A program made the translations under genes and the position numbers. From Chryseobacterium cucumeris (lineage in GTDB: Bacteria; Bacteroidota; Bacteroidia; Flavobacteriales; Weeksellaceae): a stretch of DNA of 64,000 bases. The notes under the pieces are model-generated. The model searched no databases, was not told the origin of the DNA, and saw only the letters and a list, made by a program, of their open reading frames with translations. The stretch covers positions 868,001 to 932,000 of the forward strand of contig NZ_CP068760.1 in assembly GCF_016775705.1 (NCBI RefSeq), read 5' to 3'. Shown in pieces: positions 1-10,859 of this stretch. Within the stretch, counting starts at the first letter, position 1. Each line of letters opens with the position of its first letter.

Positions 1-996
1 TTCAAAAGCATATATTTTTCCAAATTCAGGATGATTGTAAATTCCGTATTTTTTGATGGCTGTTTCTACCTCATGAGCAAGGCTGTTCAATTGTTGAGCC
101 AACGTTTTTTCATTTTTAATCTGAGTAACCATTTCCGCAGCCTGGCGTAAGCTTACCACCGCAAATAAGTTGGAAGGGATCAGGAATCCGTAGATGGTAG
201 CATCATCACTTGGACGGAACATAGAGCTGATCAATCCCACAGGTTTTGTTGGATAACCATATCCTCCCATAGGAACTCCATCTGTTGCCCAAGCCGTTGT
301 ACGCTCGAATTTGTAAGGACCCAGATCATTTTTTCTCTGCTGTTCTGTGAAAGTCTGCAGGGTAAGTTTGATTCCTTTCAGCCAGTTGGCATCGAAAGGT
401 TTTGTATCTCCGGTTGTTTTCCAGAAGTGGTAGGCCAGACGGATAGGATAGCAAAGCGAGTCGATTTCCCATTTTCTTTCATGGGTTCCCGGCTTCATAT
501 CGGTATGGTCATATTCTTTCCATTTACTGATCTTCTGGTCATCGTTATAGAAAGCGTTTGCATAAGGATCTTTCAGGATGAAAGTAGTCTGTTTATGGAT
601 GACTCCTGAGATCAGCTTGTGCAGTTTTTCATCTTTCTTCGAGAACTGCAGATAAGGGAAAACCTGTGCGGAACTGTCACGAAGCCACATGGCATCAATA
701 TCCCCGGTGATCACATAGGTATCCGGCGTTCCGTTGGTTTCCGTATAATAAACAGTAGTATCCAATGTATTCGGGAAGCAGTTTTCAAAAAGCCAGCTCA
801 GCTCTTTGTTTTTCACTTTCTTTTTAAACGCGGCAATAGCACTTTCTACAGATTCGCTGGTAAAATGTCTTTTATCTTTAGGAACACGGACAACAGGAAA
901 ATTGTCCAGCACTAAATTTTTAGCAAAAACATTTTGAGTAAACAGCAATCCGGCTCCTGCCAGTGCACTTGTTTTAATAAAATTTCTCCTTTCCAT
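1..996 (-). CDS. GH125 exo-alpha-1,6-mannosidase (partial, C-terminus cut by window edge)
   Basis: The frame stays open from an ATG at 996 to base 1, giving 332 codons without a stop, so the gene continues beyond the window. The N-terminus MERRNFIKTSALAGAG carries an RR motif followed by a hydrophobic stretch, a Tat-like export signal ending near NVFA. The segment TGDIDAMWLRDSSAQ and the later RPSDDATIYGFLIPSNLFA match glycoside hydrolase family 125 (Mug157-like), whose members remove terminal alpha-1,6-mannose from N-glycans or mannan. It lies 31 bp downstream of the GH92 gene on the same strand and is the last visible gene of the mannan locus. The family call is from recognised motifs. Confidence 0.85.
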   Translation of the reverse strand, partial: MERRNFIKTSALAGAGLLFTQNVFAKNLVLDNFPVVRVPKDKRHFTSESVESAIAAFKKKVKNKELSWLFENCFPNTLDTTVYYTETNGTPDTYVITGDIDAMWLRDSSAQVFPYLQFSKKDEKLHKLISGVIHKQTTFILKDPYANAFYNDDQKISKWKEYDHTDMKPGTHERKWEIDSLCYPIRLAYHFWKTTGDTKPFDANWLKGIKLTLQTFTEQQRKNDLGPYKFERTTAWATDGVPMGGYGYPTKPVGLISSMFRPSDDATIYGFLIPSNLFAVVSLRQAAEMVTQIKNEKTLAQQLNSLAHEVETAIKKYGIYNHPEFGKIYAFE

Positions 997-1027
997 TGAT
1001 ACTTTGTTTCGTTTATTTTTATGAGTC

Positions 1028-3259
1028 TTATTTTACTGGTTTGCTTCCCATTACGAATCTCAATTCGCCACCGTTCATAATATCGCTATGGTTCAGCTCC
1101 CAGCTTTTGTATTCTTTTCCGTTCAGGAACATTTTCTGTACATAGATATTCTTGTCGGATATTTTGTCTGCAATTACCGTGAATGTTTTTCCATTTTCTA
1201 ATTTTAATGACGCTTTCGGGAATTGTGGTGCTCCGATGGCATATACAGGTTTCCCAGGTGTCACAGGATAGAATCCTAATGATGAGAAAATATACCATGC
1301 TGACATTTGACCGCAGTCTTCATTATTCACAATTCCATCCGGCTTGGCTGCATACATATTGTCACGGATATATTTTACCATTTTCTGAGTCTTGTAAGGG
1401 CTTCCTGCATAATTGTACAGGTATGGAACATGATGACCCGGTTCATCCCCGAATCCTAAAGATCCGATGAATCCTGAGATATCTACGTGCTGCTCTCCTT
1501 CCATATGAAGCGCTTCTGTAAAGGTTTTATCCAGTTTTTCTTCAAATCCTTTTTTCCCTCCGTACAGATTCATCATTTCGTCAATCTGATGAGGAACAAA
1601 GAAATCATAGGCCCAGATGTTTCCGGAAACCCAGTGTGGCTGAAGTTTTTTCCAATCGTTAAGGGTGAAATCTGCTAAGAATTTACCGTCTTTTTGTCTT
1701 GGCCAGAAGTGGTTATTTTCTTTGTTGAAGGTATTCAGGAAGTTCATAGAACGTTTTTTATACACTTCCGATTCTTCTTTTTTGCCTAATTTTTCCGCAA
1801 GCTGTTGAATACACCAGTCGTCATATGAATATTCCAATGTTGCGGAAACAGAAGCTCCGTTTTCTGAAGGCGTATATCCTAATTTAATATAGTCGTTAAG
1901 ACCTCCGCCTCCATCACTGCTGCTCATTTTATCTGTTAAAGAAGCATCTTTCATCGCAGCAAATGCTTTTTCGGCATCAATACCCGGAACTCCTTTGGAA
2001 ATAGCATCCCAGATTACCGAAGCACTGTGATAACCCAGCATACAGAAGTTATCATATCCGCAAAGCTCCCAGATCGGCATATGATCTTTACGATCTGTAT
2101 ATCTGCTGATCAGGGAATTGGCAAATTCTTTTGTATGCTTCTGATCCATAATGGTCAATAGCGGGTGCGTTGCTCTGAATCCGTCCCAGTAAGAATACGT
2201 ACTGTAGTTGGTGAACCATTTGGTATTCATGTTTTCCTGAGCGGCCACATAGTCTCCATTCACGTCCATGTATAAATTTGGTGCTATGAAGGTATGGTAA
2301 ACTCCCGTGTAGAAAATTTTTCTCTGGCTCTCTGTACCTCCTGTCACCTGGAATCTTCCGATCAGATCTCTCCAGGTCTTTTGAGCGGTTTCTTTTGCTT
2401 TGGCAAAGTCAACATTTGTTGCTTCGGTATCAAAATTTTCCTGTGCATTTTCTGTACTCACCGGAGATAATGATACTTTTACTTCAATACTTTCCTGATC
2501 TTCGGTTGAAAATCTTACAAAAGCTTTAGCATCTTTGGCAAGGGCAATTTTTTCATCATTTTTGATTTTTCCGTCAGCATAAACACCGTAAGACTTAAAC
2601 GGTTTGGAAAACTCCATCACGAAGTAAGCAAACCGTTTACCTCCCCAGCCATTGCTGTAACAGTATCCTTTGATTTTATTATTGCCTTCCACACTCACCA
2701 AAGTATGGTAGATATTTCCGAAGATTTTGTTGGTAGGATCAATAATGATATTGGCTTCACTACTTTTCGGGAAAGTATATTTATGAAATCCTACTCTTGG
2801 AGAAGCAGTAAGCTCTGCTTTAATTCCATAGCTGTCCAGCATTACGGAATAATATCCCGGAGAAGCGATTTCTTTATCATGCGTAAATTTTGAACGGTAA
2901 CCCGTTTCCGGCTTGTCTTCAGATCCTGGAACCATTTTAACCTGTCCTACTGTAGGCATTACCAGAATATCTCCAAGGTCTGCCCATCCCGTTCCGCTCA
3001 AATGGTTATGGCTGAATCCCATGATGGTTTTGCTGCTGTAGTGGTATCCTGAGCACCAGTCCCAGTCGCCACTTTTTGTATTCTGATCCGGACTCAGCTG
3101 TATCATCCCGAATGGCGTGGTTGCCCCAGGAAAAGTATGCCCATGTCCTCCTGTGCCTATGAAAGGATCTACCCAGGATAAAACATCGTTTTTATTTTGC
3201 TGGGCACTGGCTACAGACATCAGGGTGGTAAAAAAGCAGATTAACAGTTCTTTTTTCAT
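1028..3259 (-). CDS. GH92 alpha-1,2-mannosidase
   Basis: A 743-residue exported glycosidase. I place the start at the ATG of MKKELLICFF because it opens a clear signal peptide ending in SVASAQ; the frame extends 20 codons upstream without adding domain sequence. The family 92 N-domain is visible as VDPFIGTGGHGHTFPGA and FSHNHLSGTG. The catalytic (alpha/alpha)6 half shows GFGDEPGHHVPYLYNYAG and NNEDCGQMSAWYIFSSLGF, the hallmarks of calcium-dependent inverting alpha-mannosidases. GH92 enzymes trim alpha-1,2 (some alpha-1,3/1,4) mannose from high-mannose N-glycans. With the adjacent GH125 and GH130 genes it would degrade mannosylated glycans in the periplasm. The length is typical. Exact linkage specificity cannot be read from sequence. 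Confidence 0.92.
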   Translation of the reverse strand: MKKELLICFFTTLMSVASAQQNKNDVLSWVDPFIGTGGHGHTFPGATTPFGMIQLSPDQNTKSGDWDWCSGYHYSSKTIMGFSHNHLSGTGWADLGDILVMPTVGQVKMVPGSEDKPETGYRSKFTHDKEIASPGYYSVMLDSYGIKAELTASPRVGFHKYTFPKSSEANIIIDPTNKIFGNIYHTLVSVEGNNKIKGYCYSNGWGGKRFAYFVMEFSKPFKSYGVYADGKIKNDEKIALAKDAKAFVRFSTEDQESIEVKVSLSPVSTENAQENFDTEATNVDFAKAKETAQKTWRDLIGRFQVTGGTESQRKIFYTGVYHTFIAPNLYMDVNGDYVAAQENMNTKWFTNYSTYSYWDGFRATHPLLTIMDQKHTKEFANSLISRYTDRKDHMPIWELCGYDNFCMLGYHSASVIWDAISKGVPGIDAEKAFAAMKDASLTDKMSSSDGGGGLNDYIKLGYTPSENGASVSATLEYSYDDWCIQQLAEKLGKKEESEVYKKRSMNFLNTFNKENNHFWPRQKDGKFLADFTLNDWKKLQPHWVSGNIWAYDFFVPHQIDEMMNLYGGKKGFEEKLDKTFTEALHMEGEQHVDISGFIGSLGFGDEPGHHVPYLYNYAGSPYKTQKMVKYIRDNMYAAKPDGIVNNEDCGQMSAWYIFSSLGFYPVTPGKPVYAIGAPQFPKASLKLENGKTFTVIADKISDKNIYVQKMFLNGKEYKSWELNHSDIMNGGELRFVMGSKPVK

Positions 3260-3387
3260 GATAAGAGAGGTATCGGAGATTGTTTTGTTTAAAAGTTGGT
3301 TTAAAAATAGGAAAACCATTATAAAATTCCCAGCAAACGGAAAAATTAAGATGATTAACCTATTTTCCTAAACTTTATATTACTGTA

Positions 3388-4359
3388 TTAAATTGAATTC
3401 TTTTTCATAAAATCAATGATTTCTGAGATATATCCAAAGGCAATCGCAACCACGGTATCGGCAGCACCGTAATATACTGTTACTTTGTCTCCTTCAGTCA
3501 ATGCTGCACAAGGGAAAACCACATTGGGTACATCTCCTGTCAGTTCATACAATTCTGCTGGCGCCAACAGATAAGGTTTCGTTCTGTACAATACTTTTGT
3601 AGGATCTTCAAGATCAAGCAAAGCTGCTCCCATTGAATATCTGAATCCTCTGCAGGTATTGATCACACCATGATAGAAAAGCAGCCATCCTTCTTCTGTT
3701 TTGATAGGAACCGGCCCTCCTCCGATTTTCGTACACTGCCAGGCACTGTCTTCAAAAGGCGTTACTTTCATCACGCAGCGGTGTTCTCCCCAATACTTCA
3801 TATCTGGGCTGTAGCTGATGTAAATATCACCGAAAGGCGTATGTCCGTTATCACTCGGACGGCTCAACATAGCATATTTACCATTGATTTTTTCAGGGAA
3901 CAAAACCCCGTTTCTGTTGAAGGGAAGAAAGGCATTTTCACACTGAAAAAACTCTTTAAAATCAAATGTATATCCGATTCCGATGGTAGGACCATTGTAT
4001 CCGTTGCACCAGGTGATCCAGTAACGGTCTTCAATAAAAGTTACACGTGGATCGTATTTGTAATCGGATTCAATCATATCCGTATTTCCTGCCTGCATTT
4101 CAATAGGGTCATGATTGATATCCCAATTGATTCCGTCTTTACTGAAACCGGCAAAAATATTCATCTGTACTGCCTTGTTATCACAACGGAACACTCCGGC
4201 AAATCCGTCCTCAAAGGGAATTACGGCACTATTGAATATACTGTTGGATGTTGGTATCGCGTATCTGTTAATGATCGGGTTTTCGGAAAACCTCCACATG
4301 ATATCATTACAACCTTCCGGGCGATCCTGCCAGGGGATCATTACTGATTGAGCTGTCAT
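3388..4359 (-). CDS. GH130 mannoside phosphorylase / mannosidase
   Basis: A 323-residue cytoplasmic-looking protein with no signal peptide. The start is the ATG of [10 protein letters not shown]; the frame runs 39 codons further up, but that stretch is basic, low-complexity and overlaps the end of the MFS gene. Family 130 five-bladed beta-propeller features include [44 protein letters not shown] and a C-terminal [13 protein letters not shown]. Many GH130 enzymes phosphorolyse beta-1,4-mannosyl-GlcNAc or mannobiose to mannose-1-phosphate, which suits the Man-GlcNAc core left by GH92/GH125 trimming. It lies 31 bp after the MFS permease gene, suggesting import followed by cytoplasmic phosphorolysis. 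Phosphorylase rather than hydrolase activity is an inference from neighbours. Confidence 0.85.
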   Translation of the reverse strand: MTAQSVMIPWQDRPEGCNDIMWRFSENPIINRYAIPTSNSIFNSAVIPFEDGFAGVFRCDNKAVQMNIFAGFSKDGINWDINHDPIEMQAGNTDMIESDYKYDPRVTFIEDRYWITWCNGYNGPTIGIGYTFDFKEFFQCENAFLPFNRNGVLFPEKINGKYAMLSRPSDNGHTPFGDIYISYSPDMKYWGEHRCVMKVTPFEDSAWQCTKIGGGPVPIKTEEGWLLFYHGVINTCRGFRYSMGAALLDLEDPTKVLYRTKPYLLAPAELYELTGDVPNVVFPCAALTEGDKVTVYYGAADTVVAIAFGYISEIIDFMKKNSI

Positions 4360-4390
4360 AAAGTATTTTTTACTTTTTATTTTTTTATTA

Positions 4391-5692
4391 TTATGAATTG
4401 ATTTGTTGTTCTTTCTGATTTTCAGGGTAAGGGAAAGGAACGAATACAGTGGCCAAAAATGCAGGAATGGTAGCAATCAGTACCCAGATAAAGAACATTT
4501 TGTATCCGATCCAGTCACTGATCATTCCACTGAACATTCCGGGAATCATTACGCCAAGATTCATAATCCCTGTTGCAAATGCGTAATGTGCCGTTTTGTG
4601 TTTTCCGGGTGCAATCTGCTGCATCATGTAGAGCATAAGCCCCACAAAACCAAATCCGTAACCGAAATATTCCACGACCACCGCAATTCCTACCGGTAAA
4701 AGATCTGCCGGCTGATAATAAGCCAGTAATGCATAGACCACAAATGGAATATTGAATGCACAGCATAGCCATATCAAAGATCTTTTCAATCCGCGGGCTG
4801 AGATAAAATATCCTGCCAGTACGGATCCTAAGATAAATGCTGCCGAACCGTATGTTCCGTAAATAAGTCCGATATCTGAAGTAGATAACCCTAATCCTCC
4901 CGACGTTCTTGGAGCTTTAAAAAATAAAGGCGCAATTTTGATGGCAAATCCTTCTGCAAAACGATATAGTATAATGAAGAGGATACACCACAGAATTTTC
5001 TTTTTGGTGAAGAAAGAAATAATCACTTCCAATAGTTCCTGACGAACGTTTCCAGCCGTTTTCTCTTCTTTATTTTCTTCCTTGTTTTCTTTCGGCAGAA
5101 TGAAATAGTGATAAACTCCCAATACAAAAAACAACAATGCATAGATCACCATAATGATCATCCAGGCATGGGTTACGCCTTTTGTCTTTTCTAAAACCCC
5201 GGCAAAATAAACGAGTGCTCCACTGCTGATAATCTTCGCCAGGTTGTAAAAAGCACCTTGCCATCCAATATACTTTGCCTGCTCTTTATTGGTCAAAAAC
5301 CCAATATACGTTCCGTCTGCTACCACATCATGGGTAGCTCCGCAAAATGCAACTATCGCAAAAAGGGCAATACTGTATTTGAAAAAATCATGCATTGGCA
5401 GGCTTAAGGCCACTAATGCAAACAGAATTCCTATCGCAAACTGAGTAAAAACAACGAAGAATTTTTTGGTTTTATAGATCTCCAGAAACGGGCTCCAAAG
5501 AGGTTTTAATGTCCAGGAGAACATGATAAGGGCAGTCCAGAAAGTAATCTGCGAGTCCGAAACCCCCATATCTTTATACATGATTCCTGAAACCGCATTA
5601 ATGGTTACAAAGGGCACTCCCATTGCAAAATATAATGTTGAAATCCAAAGAATCGGCTGAATCCGACGGGTTCCGGAGTTGTTTTTTCCCAT
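4391..5692 (-). CDS. MFS sugar permease of the mannan locus
   Basis: A 433-residue polytopic protein with about twelve hydrophobic segments and a charged central loop ([12 protein letters not shown]) separating two six-helix halves, the usual major facilitator architecture. The sequence resembles AmpG/SLC45-like sugar permeases of Bacteroidota polysaccharide utilisation loci. Position between SusD and GH130 suggests that it imports mannosyl-disaccharide (for example Man-GlcNAc) through the inner membrane for phosphorolysis. It starts with [10 protein letters not shown] immediately before helix 1. The 171 bp between it and SusD hold no gene. Confidence 0.8.
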   Translation of the reverse strand: MGKNNSGTRRIQPILWISTLYFAMGVPFVTINAVSGIMYKDMGVSDSQITFWTALIMFSWTLKPLWSPFLEIYKTKKFFVVFTQFAIGILFALVALSLPMHDFFKYSIALFAIVAFCGATHDVVADGTYIGFLTNKEQAKYIGWQGAFYNLAKIISSGALVYFAGVLEKTKGVTHAWMIIMVIYALLFFVLGVYHYFILPKENKEENKEEKTAGNVRQELLEVIISFFTKKKILWCILFIILYRFAEGFAIKIAPLFFKAPRTSGGLGLSTSDIGLIYGTYGSAAFILGSVLAGYFISARGLKRSLIWLCCAFNIPFVVYALLAYYQPADLLPVGIAVVVEYFGYGFGFVGLMLYMMQQIAPGKHKTAHYAFATGIMNLGVMIPGMFSGMISDWIGYKMFFIWVLIATIPAFLATVFVPFPYPENQKEQQINS

Positions 5693-5863
5693 ATTTAAAA
5701 TAAGATTCTAAATAAAAGAGAACATCTCAAAAATACATTCAGGCTAAAAAAACGAAACTATAAATTTTTTGGAGATTCTACTCTATTCTCCCGCCTCAAT
5801 GAATGTATCAAATAAATCTGATCTTGAGATGTCTCTTTACTGATGAGTGATTCTGAATATTTT

Positions 5864-7489
5864 TTATTTCTTATCCCACCAAAGCTTTGTTCCTCCGGTA
5901 TCAGGACCGTTCAGCATTTGAGCAGCTTGCTGGTAATTATATAATGATGTTTTGGTATCAATAGTAAAAGGAATTCTCCTTATCATTGCTTCTGTACTGA
6001 TGGCTCCGCCGCTGTCATTCTTTCTTACCTTGAAAAGAACCGGATAACCTGTTCTTCTCTGCTCAGCCCATGCTTCAGGTCCATTCGGATAAAGGGATAG
6101 CCATTTTTGGGTAATAATTCTTTCTAATTTTCTTTCGTTGGTATCGCCGTTATTCCATGCAATCGTAATGGTACTTAACTGAGGGTTTCCAACAAGTACG
6201 TTATTGTCTGCATTTTTCGGATCAATATAAGGTGCTTCAGTAGAAGTATTATCGGCAAGATAAGCAGCAACACTAGCACTTTTCCCCCATTCTCCGAAAG
6301 ACTGCTGAACTCCGGTTGTATAGTTGGTTTGAATATCTCCTGCTCCTGCATATCCTCTCAAAGCAGCTTCAGCTCTAAGGAACCATGTTTCTGCAGCGGT
6401 GAATAATTTCATTTTACCATCGGTACCGGAAAAATAATCTCCGCTGGCAGATTTTGCCTGTGGCTGTGAGAACCCTCCGTACGTTGATTTACCATTTAAT
6501 AAATCTATTCCCTGGCGGATTCCTATATATTTTCCCTGTAAGCTTGGATCAGATGCAGGAATAGCATAGGCAGGAAGTCTTGGGTCATTATATCCGTTCA
6601 TATAAGCCATCAATGGCGCACCAATTAAACAATCTCCCCATGAATAGATGATAAAACTCAATTCTGACTGTCCTACACTGATCAACGCATTGTCCGCATT
6701 ATCCGTAATCAATCCTGCAGGTGAAGCCAATGCTTCTTCTGCATATTGTTTAGATTTCGCAGGATCAGCATAGCTCATTCTCATGGCTAACCTCAGCTTT
6801 AATGAATTGGCAAATTTTGCCCATTGCGCCATATTTCCGCCGTATACTAAATCTGCTTTTTTCAATGCCGATTTATCTTCTACGTTCTGTGTCGCTGGCA
6901 TGGCAATTACTTTCTGCAAATCGTTAATAGCTGCGCTAAGATCAGCAATAAAATAATTGTAAGCTTCCTGTTGAGAATCAAAATCTGTAACTCCATTCGG
7001 ATTGGGCTTTTCATATTTGCTGTAGACTACCGGGCCGTGACTGTCTGAAACTCTTGCTGCCGTAATAACTTTCAGAATTTTTTTAACAGCAAATGTTCCT
7101 GTAAAATCTACACCTTTATAGATTTCCTTAGCCGTATTATCGATGATAAGGGAGTAATTGAAAATATCCTGTTGTCTGGCAATGATTCTGTTATTCCATC
7201 CGTCCATCATCGAATAAGTAAGATTATTTACCCCGCCATTAAATGGTGTTGCGGTACTGAACATTCCACTGTACATATCTGCACTCAGGTTAGGGTACAG
7301 CTGATAATCTGACTGTAATCCTCTCTGCATGGATTTCATGGGATCAACAACAGCGATGAAATCAGCGTAAAAATTTTCAGGACCTCCTGCTTTTTCCTGA
7401 TTATACTGTTCAAAGTCATTTGTACATCCTGAAGCAGAAAATAACAGTACAGCTCCGAATGCCAATATTTTAATATGATTGATTTTCAT
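5864..7489 (-). CDS. SusD/RagB-family outer-membrane glycan-binding lipoprotein
   Basis: A 541-residue lipoprotein: the signal sequence MKINHIKILAFGAVLLFSASGC ends in a lipobox with Cys22, so it should be lipidated and surface displayed. The body has the SusD-like_2 pattern (SLKLRLAMRMSYADP, AETWFLRAEAALRGYAG, ITQKWLSLYPNGPEAWAEQRRTGYP) with TPR-like helices. SusD proteins form a lid over the SusC transporter and hand over oligosaccharides. It starts 17 bp after the SusC stop, so the two are co-transcribed. The downstream GH92/GH125/GH130 set suggests an alpha-mannosidic ligand. Confidence 0.93.
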   Translation of the reverse strand: MKINHIKILAFGAVLLFSASGCTNDFEQYNQEKAGGPENFYADFIAVVDPMKSMQRGLQSDYQLYPNLSADMYSGMFSTATPFNGGVNNLTYSMMDGWNNRIIARQQDIFNYSLIIDNTAKEIYKGVDFTGTFAVKKILKVITAARVSDSHGPVVYSKYEKPNPNGVTDFDSQQEAYNYFIADLSAAINDLQKVIAMPATQNVEDKSALKKADLVYGGNMAQWAKFANSLKLRLAMRMSYADPAKSKQYAEEALASPAGLITDNADNALISVGQSELSFIIYSWGDCLIGAPLMAYMNGYNDPRLPAYAIPASDPSLQGKYIGIRQGIDLLNGKSTYGGFSQPQAKSASGDYFSGTDGKMKLFTAAETWFLRAEAALRGYAGAGDIQTNYTTGVQQSFGEWGKSASVAAYLADNTSTEAPYIDPKNADNNVLVGNPQLSTITIAWNNGDTNERKLERIITQKWLSLYPNGPEAWAEQRRTGYPVLFKVRKNDSGGAISTEAMIRRIPFTIDTKTSLYNYQQAAQMLNGPDTGGTKLWWDKK

Positions 7490-7506
7490 TTTCTTAATTG
7501 TAAAAG

Positions 7507-10473
7507 TTAGAAGTTAGCTTTTAATGATAATCCAATAGATCGGGTAACCGGTAATCCGAATGAATCTACCCCTACTCCACCAGGTGTATTTCCTGATACC
7601 TGCTCAGGATCAAATGGTGCTTTTTTGTAGAAGAAAAATAAGTTGGTTCCTACTAAGCTTACGGTTGCGTTTCTCATATATTTAGATTGAATATCGAAAG
7701 TATATGAAATGGAAGCCTGGCGTAAACGTATTGTTGTAGCACTGTACAGATAGGCTTCATCAATACCTTTTCCAAACCCTTCTGTTGTTCCTACTGCTTT
7801 ATAGTAATCTTTTGCATTGGTTAAACCCGTGTAAGCCTGTCCCGCATTTGGTGTTCCCGGTGCATATACTGCATTTGGAATAGATACACCTCCAGCATCT
7901 CTTGCATCAGCTGTAGACTGACTAACTCCATAGATATCGTTTGCTTTTTCTGTAAGGGAAAGTACCTTCCCTCCAAATTTACCATCAATAAGGAAAGAGA
8001 TTCCCAGCTTACCAATATTAAAGGAGTTATTGAATCCCATAATAAACTTAGGATTCGGATTGCCAAGATAAGAAGGAGTACCTTCTGCTAATGGGATTCC
8101 TTTTTCATTCACTAAAATACGTCCCTGATCGTCTCTTTTAAACTTGATTCCGTAAAGATCACCAAAAGATCCTCCCAATTTCAGTTTGGTGTATTCCCCT
8201 CCTCCTGTTAATGAGAAAAGTTGGTTTTCTGATATAGGTAAACTTGGTGGAAACAATTCAACAATAGTATTTTTGTTAGCCGATGCATTTAATGTAGTTG
8301 TCCATCCAAATTTTTCTGAACTGAAGATCTTATATGACAATGAAGATTCAAAACCTGTATTTCGGATTTTTCCTGCGTTGATATAATATGATCCAGGAGC
8401 TATTCCTCCGAAATAAGAATCTATTTTTGTTTCTAACAATTGATTACTCGTATTGGAGTTGTAGTAAGTAATATCAAAACTTAATTTATTACTAAACATC
8501 CTTAGCTCTGTTCCAACTTCAAAAGTTTTATTAAATTCAGGTTTCGGAAACAGGTCTTTATACTTAGGATCAGTAATGAATGAACTCTTTGGAAACACAA
8601 GTGTTCCCGCATCTACACCAACAGTATATCCTTTATTATATTCAATCATAGCATTGGAAATATTGGTAGGCAACCCTAATCCTACCGTTGCATAAGATCC
8701 TCTTACTTTCCAGAAACTAATGACTTCCGGAAGTTTGAAAACAGAAGATAACACAGCATTAGCTCCTACAGATTCATAGTCAAATCCCGTTCTCCCTGTT
8801 AAGGCCAGACTGGAATCCCAGTCATTTCTAAAAGTCATGTCCACATAAAACATATTTTTATACCCTACTGTAGCACTTGCAAATACAGATTGTACCTGCT
8901 TCTTCATATTGGTATAGATATTATGATATCCATCACCAGGGGATCTTTTTTTACCCCATTCAAGATTACTCACAGTGAAAAGGTTAGGGTTTGTCAGATA
9001 TGCGTTATCAATTTGTCCTATTTTATTTCTTGTTGTATTGATACTTCCTCCTAACGTAAAATCTAAAGAGAAAGACTCACTAATTTTAGGACTACCGATA
9101 AGCAACACGTCCCCATATGTTGAAGAGTTTTCATAGGTATTCTTAAGAATTCTTCCATTAATTCCTTCCTTAACAGCCAGTAAAGTAGGTGCTGAAAAAG
9201 CAGCAATATCACGCTGACTGTCTGAAATATTCCAGCTATAATTTCCTCTCACTCTTGCCGTTAACCAAGGATTGATCTGGTAAGATAATGAAAGCGCTCC
9301 ATAGGTATTTTTATTGCTTACAGTAACCGGATTACGGTTTAAAATCCAATAAGGGTTCTGTGTTGGTGGGTTTCCTTTAAAACTTCCATCCGGATTAACC
9401 TCCCACCAGTTTTGAGCAGGTAAAAATCTTTCTTTATTTAAATAAGTGTAATTATCTGGACCATACTGATCAAAATCTACTCCTCTTGGCAACCAGTACA
9501 AACTCGTCAAAGGAGAAAAAGATGCTCCGGGAGTCTGTCTGTTCTTACTTTCCTGTAATGAACCGATGAAGTTGGCATCTAATGTTAACTTATCATCCAG
9601 AAACTTACTTGAATTTCTGAAAGAAACGTTATACTGATCAAAATAAGACATGGGAACCACTCCTTTGTTGGTGGTATTTCCGATTGAGAAATAACTTGTT
9701 GATCTCTCATTTCCTGACTGGAAAGAAAGGCTATTTACCCAAGTTGTTCCTGTCTGAAGGAAGTCTTTAAGATAATCTTTAGAAGATCCTTTTGCGCCCC
9801 AGCTTTCTACTGACTGTCCCGGCTGTGATCCCGATACAGAAGGGTCATAAGACAGATAACTGTGCTGTAGTTTTGGAAGACTATAAGCCCTGTCCACTGT
9901 AAGGCTGGAGCTGTAAGTAATTGAACTTTTCCCTGCACGTCCTTTTTTAGTTGTAATCAGGATAGCCCCATTACCTCCGGCAGAACCGTACAATGCAGAA
10001 GCAGAAGCTCCTTTCAGGAAGTTGATGCTTTCAATATCATCAGGATTGATGGAGCTCAATACATCCCCCGGATCCGGCATATTGGAATACTGTCCGATAT
10101 CTGCTGATTTTCCTGTTCCGTTGATAATGGGAATACCATCAATCACATACAGTGGCTGTGCACTGTTGACAGACTTATCTCCTCTCATGACCACCCTTAC
10201 GGAGCTACCTACACCATTGGTTCTGTTGATCTGCACATTGGAAACTTTTCCGTTGATCGAATTTAATAGATTGGGAGTTTTCACTTCTGTAAGCTCATCC
10301 CCGCCAATCTGCTGACTGGAATACGTCAAAGAGCGGGCCTGCCTTTTTATCCCCAAAGAGGTGACCACGACCTCCTCAATACTGGTTGTCTTCGTAGTAT
10401 CGGCTGTTTTTTTCTCCTGTGCATTCGCAGTGAGTGAAAAAACAAACAGAACGGGTATAACTGCTTTTCTCAT
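7507..10473 (-). CDS. SusC/RagA TonB-linked outer-membrane transporter
   Basis: A 988-residue protein with signal peptide MRKAVIPVLFVFSLTANAQ, a TonB-box-like stretch (IEEVVVTSLGI), a plug domain (VRVVMRGDKSVNSAQPLYVIDGIPI; GAILITTKKGRAGKS) and a long beta-barrel ending in LSLKANF with a terminal aromatic residue. It lacks the N-terminal carboxypeptidase-like extension that many SusC proteins carry, going straight from signal peptide to TonB box and plug. It is the first gene of the mannan locus and is followed at once by SusD. The 386-bp upstream region separates it from an AraC-type regulator on the same strand. Confidence 0.95.
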   Translation of the reverse strand: MRKAVIPVLFVFSLTANAQEKKTADTTKTTSIEEVVVTSLGIKRQARSLTYSSQQIGGDELTEVKTPNLLNSINGKVSNVQINRTNGVGSSVRVVMRGDKSVNSAQPLYVIDGIPIINGTGKSADIGQYSNMPDPGDVLSSINPDDIESINFLKGASASALYGSAGGNGAILITTKKGRAGKSSITYSSSLTVDRAYSLPKLQHSYLSYDPSVSGSQPGQSVESWGAKGSSKDYLKDFLQTGTTWVNSLSFQSGNERSTSYFSIGNTTNKGVVPMSYFDQYNVSFRNSSKFLDDKLTLDANFIGSLQESKNRQTPGASFSPLTSLYWLPRGVDFDQYGPDNYTYLNKERFLPAQNWWEVNPDGSFKGNPPTQNPYWILNRNPVTVSNKNTYGALSLSYQINPWLTARVRGNYSWNISDSQRDIAAFSAPTLLAVKEGINGRILKNTYENSSTYGDVLLIGSPKISESFSLDFTLGGSINTTRNKIGQIDNAYLTNPNLFTVSNLEWGKKRSPGDGYHNIYTNMKKQVQSVFASATVGYKNMFYVDMTFRNDWDSSLALTGRTGFDYESVGANAVLSSVFKLPEVISFWKVRGSYATVGLGLPTNISNAMIEYNKGYTVGVDAGTLVFPKSSFITDPKYKDLFPKPEFNKTFEVGTELRMFSNKLSFDITYYNSNTSNQLLETKIDSYFGGIAPGSYYINAGKIRNTGFESSLSYKIFSSEKFGWTTTLNASANKNTIVELFPPSLPISENQLFSLTGGGEYTKLKLGGSFGDLYGIKFKRDDQGRILVNEKGIPLAEGTPSYLGNPNPKFIMGFNNSFNIGKLGISFLIDGKFGGKVLSLTEKANDIYGVSQSTADARDAGGVSIPNAVYAPGTPNAGQAYTGLTNAKDYYKAVGTTEGFGKGIDEAYLYSATTIRLRQASISYTFDIQSKYMRNATVSLVGTNLFFFYKKAPFDPEQVSGNTPGGVGVDSFGLPVTRSIGLSLKANF

Positions 10474-10859
10474 AAGGTATAGATTCGTTAGATTTAATTG
10501 AGAATCAATGACATTACTTTATTTTTTAATACAAAAAAAATTATTGTTCTTTCAGCAAAATTTTGCCGTTTATGTATTAAATTATTTAAAGTTTTGTTAA
10601 GATTTAATTCACATTCACAAATCTAAATTTTGTAACCAGTCTGATATAATACTATTTTATCATAAAACGATATTATTTTTTCAGCAATTAATTTTAAAAG
10701 ACATTAAAACCCTATATATCAACATAATAAAACACTCTCCAAACATTAATAAAAAGAGGATTTATTCTGATATTCTGACAAAATAAAAGAAGATTTTTGC
10801 ACAGAATTTTAGTGCAAAAAATAGTATGTTAAAAAGAAAAAATAAATTTTTAAAACGTA
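10474..10859. other. AT-rich intergenic region upstream of susC
   Basis: This 386-bp stretch has no plausible gene and is extremely AT-rich. On the minus strand, 10625-10618 reads TAGATTTG, a good match to the Bacteroidota -7 element TAnnTTTG, and could start the susC transcript with a leader of about 140 nt. I see no convincing -33 TTG at the usual distance, as is common for activator-dependent promoters. This fits control by one of the neighbouring AraC-type regulators. Confidence 0.4.

Noticed and set aside
3670..4347. 225-residue plus-strand reading frame
   Set aside because: It lies opposite the GH130 gene, has no domain pattern and reads as the antisense shadow of that gene.
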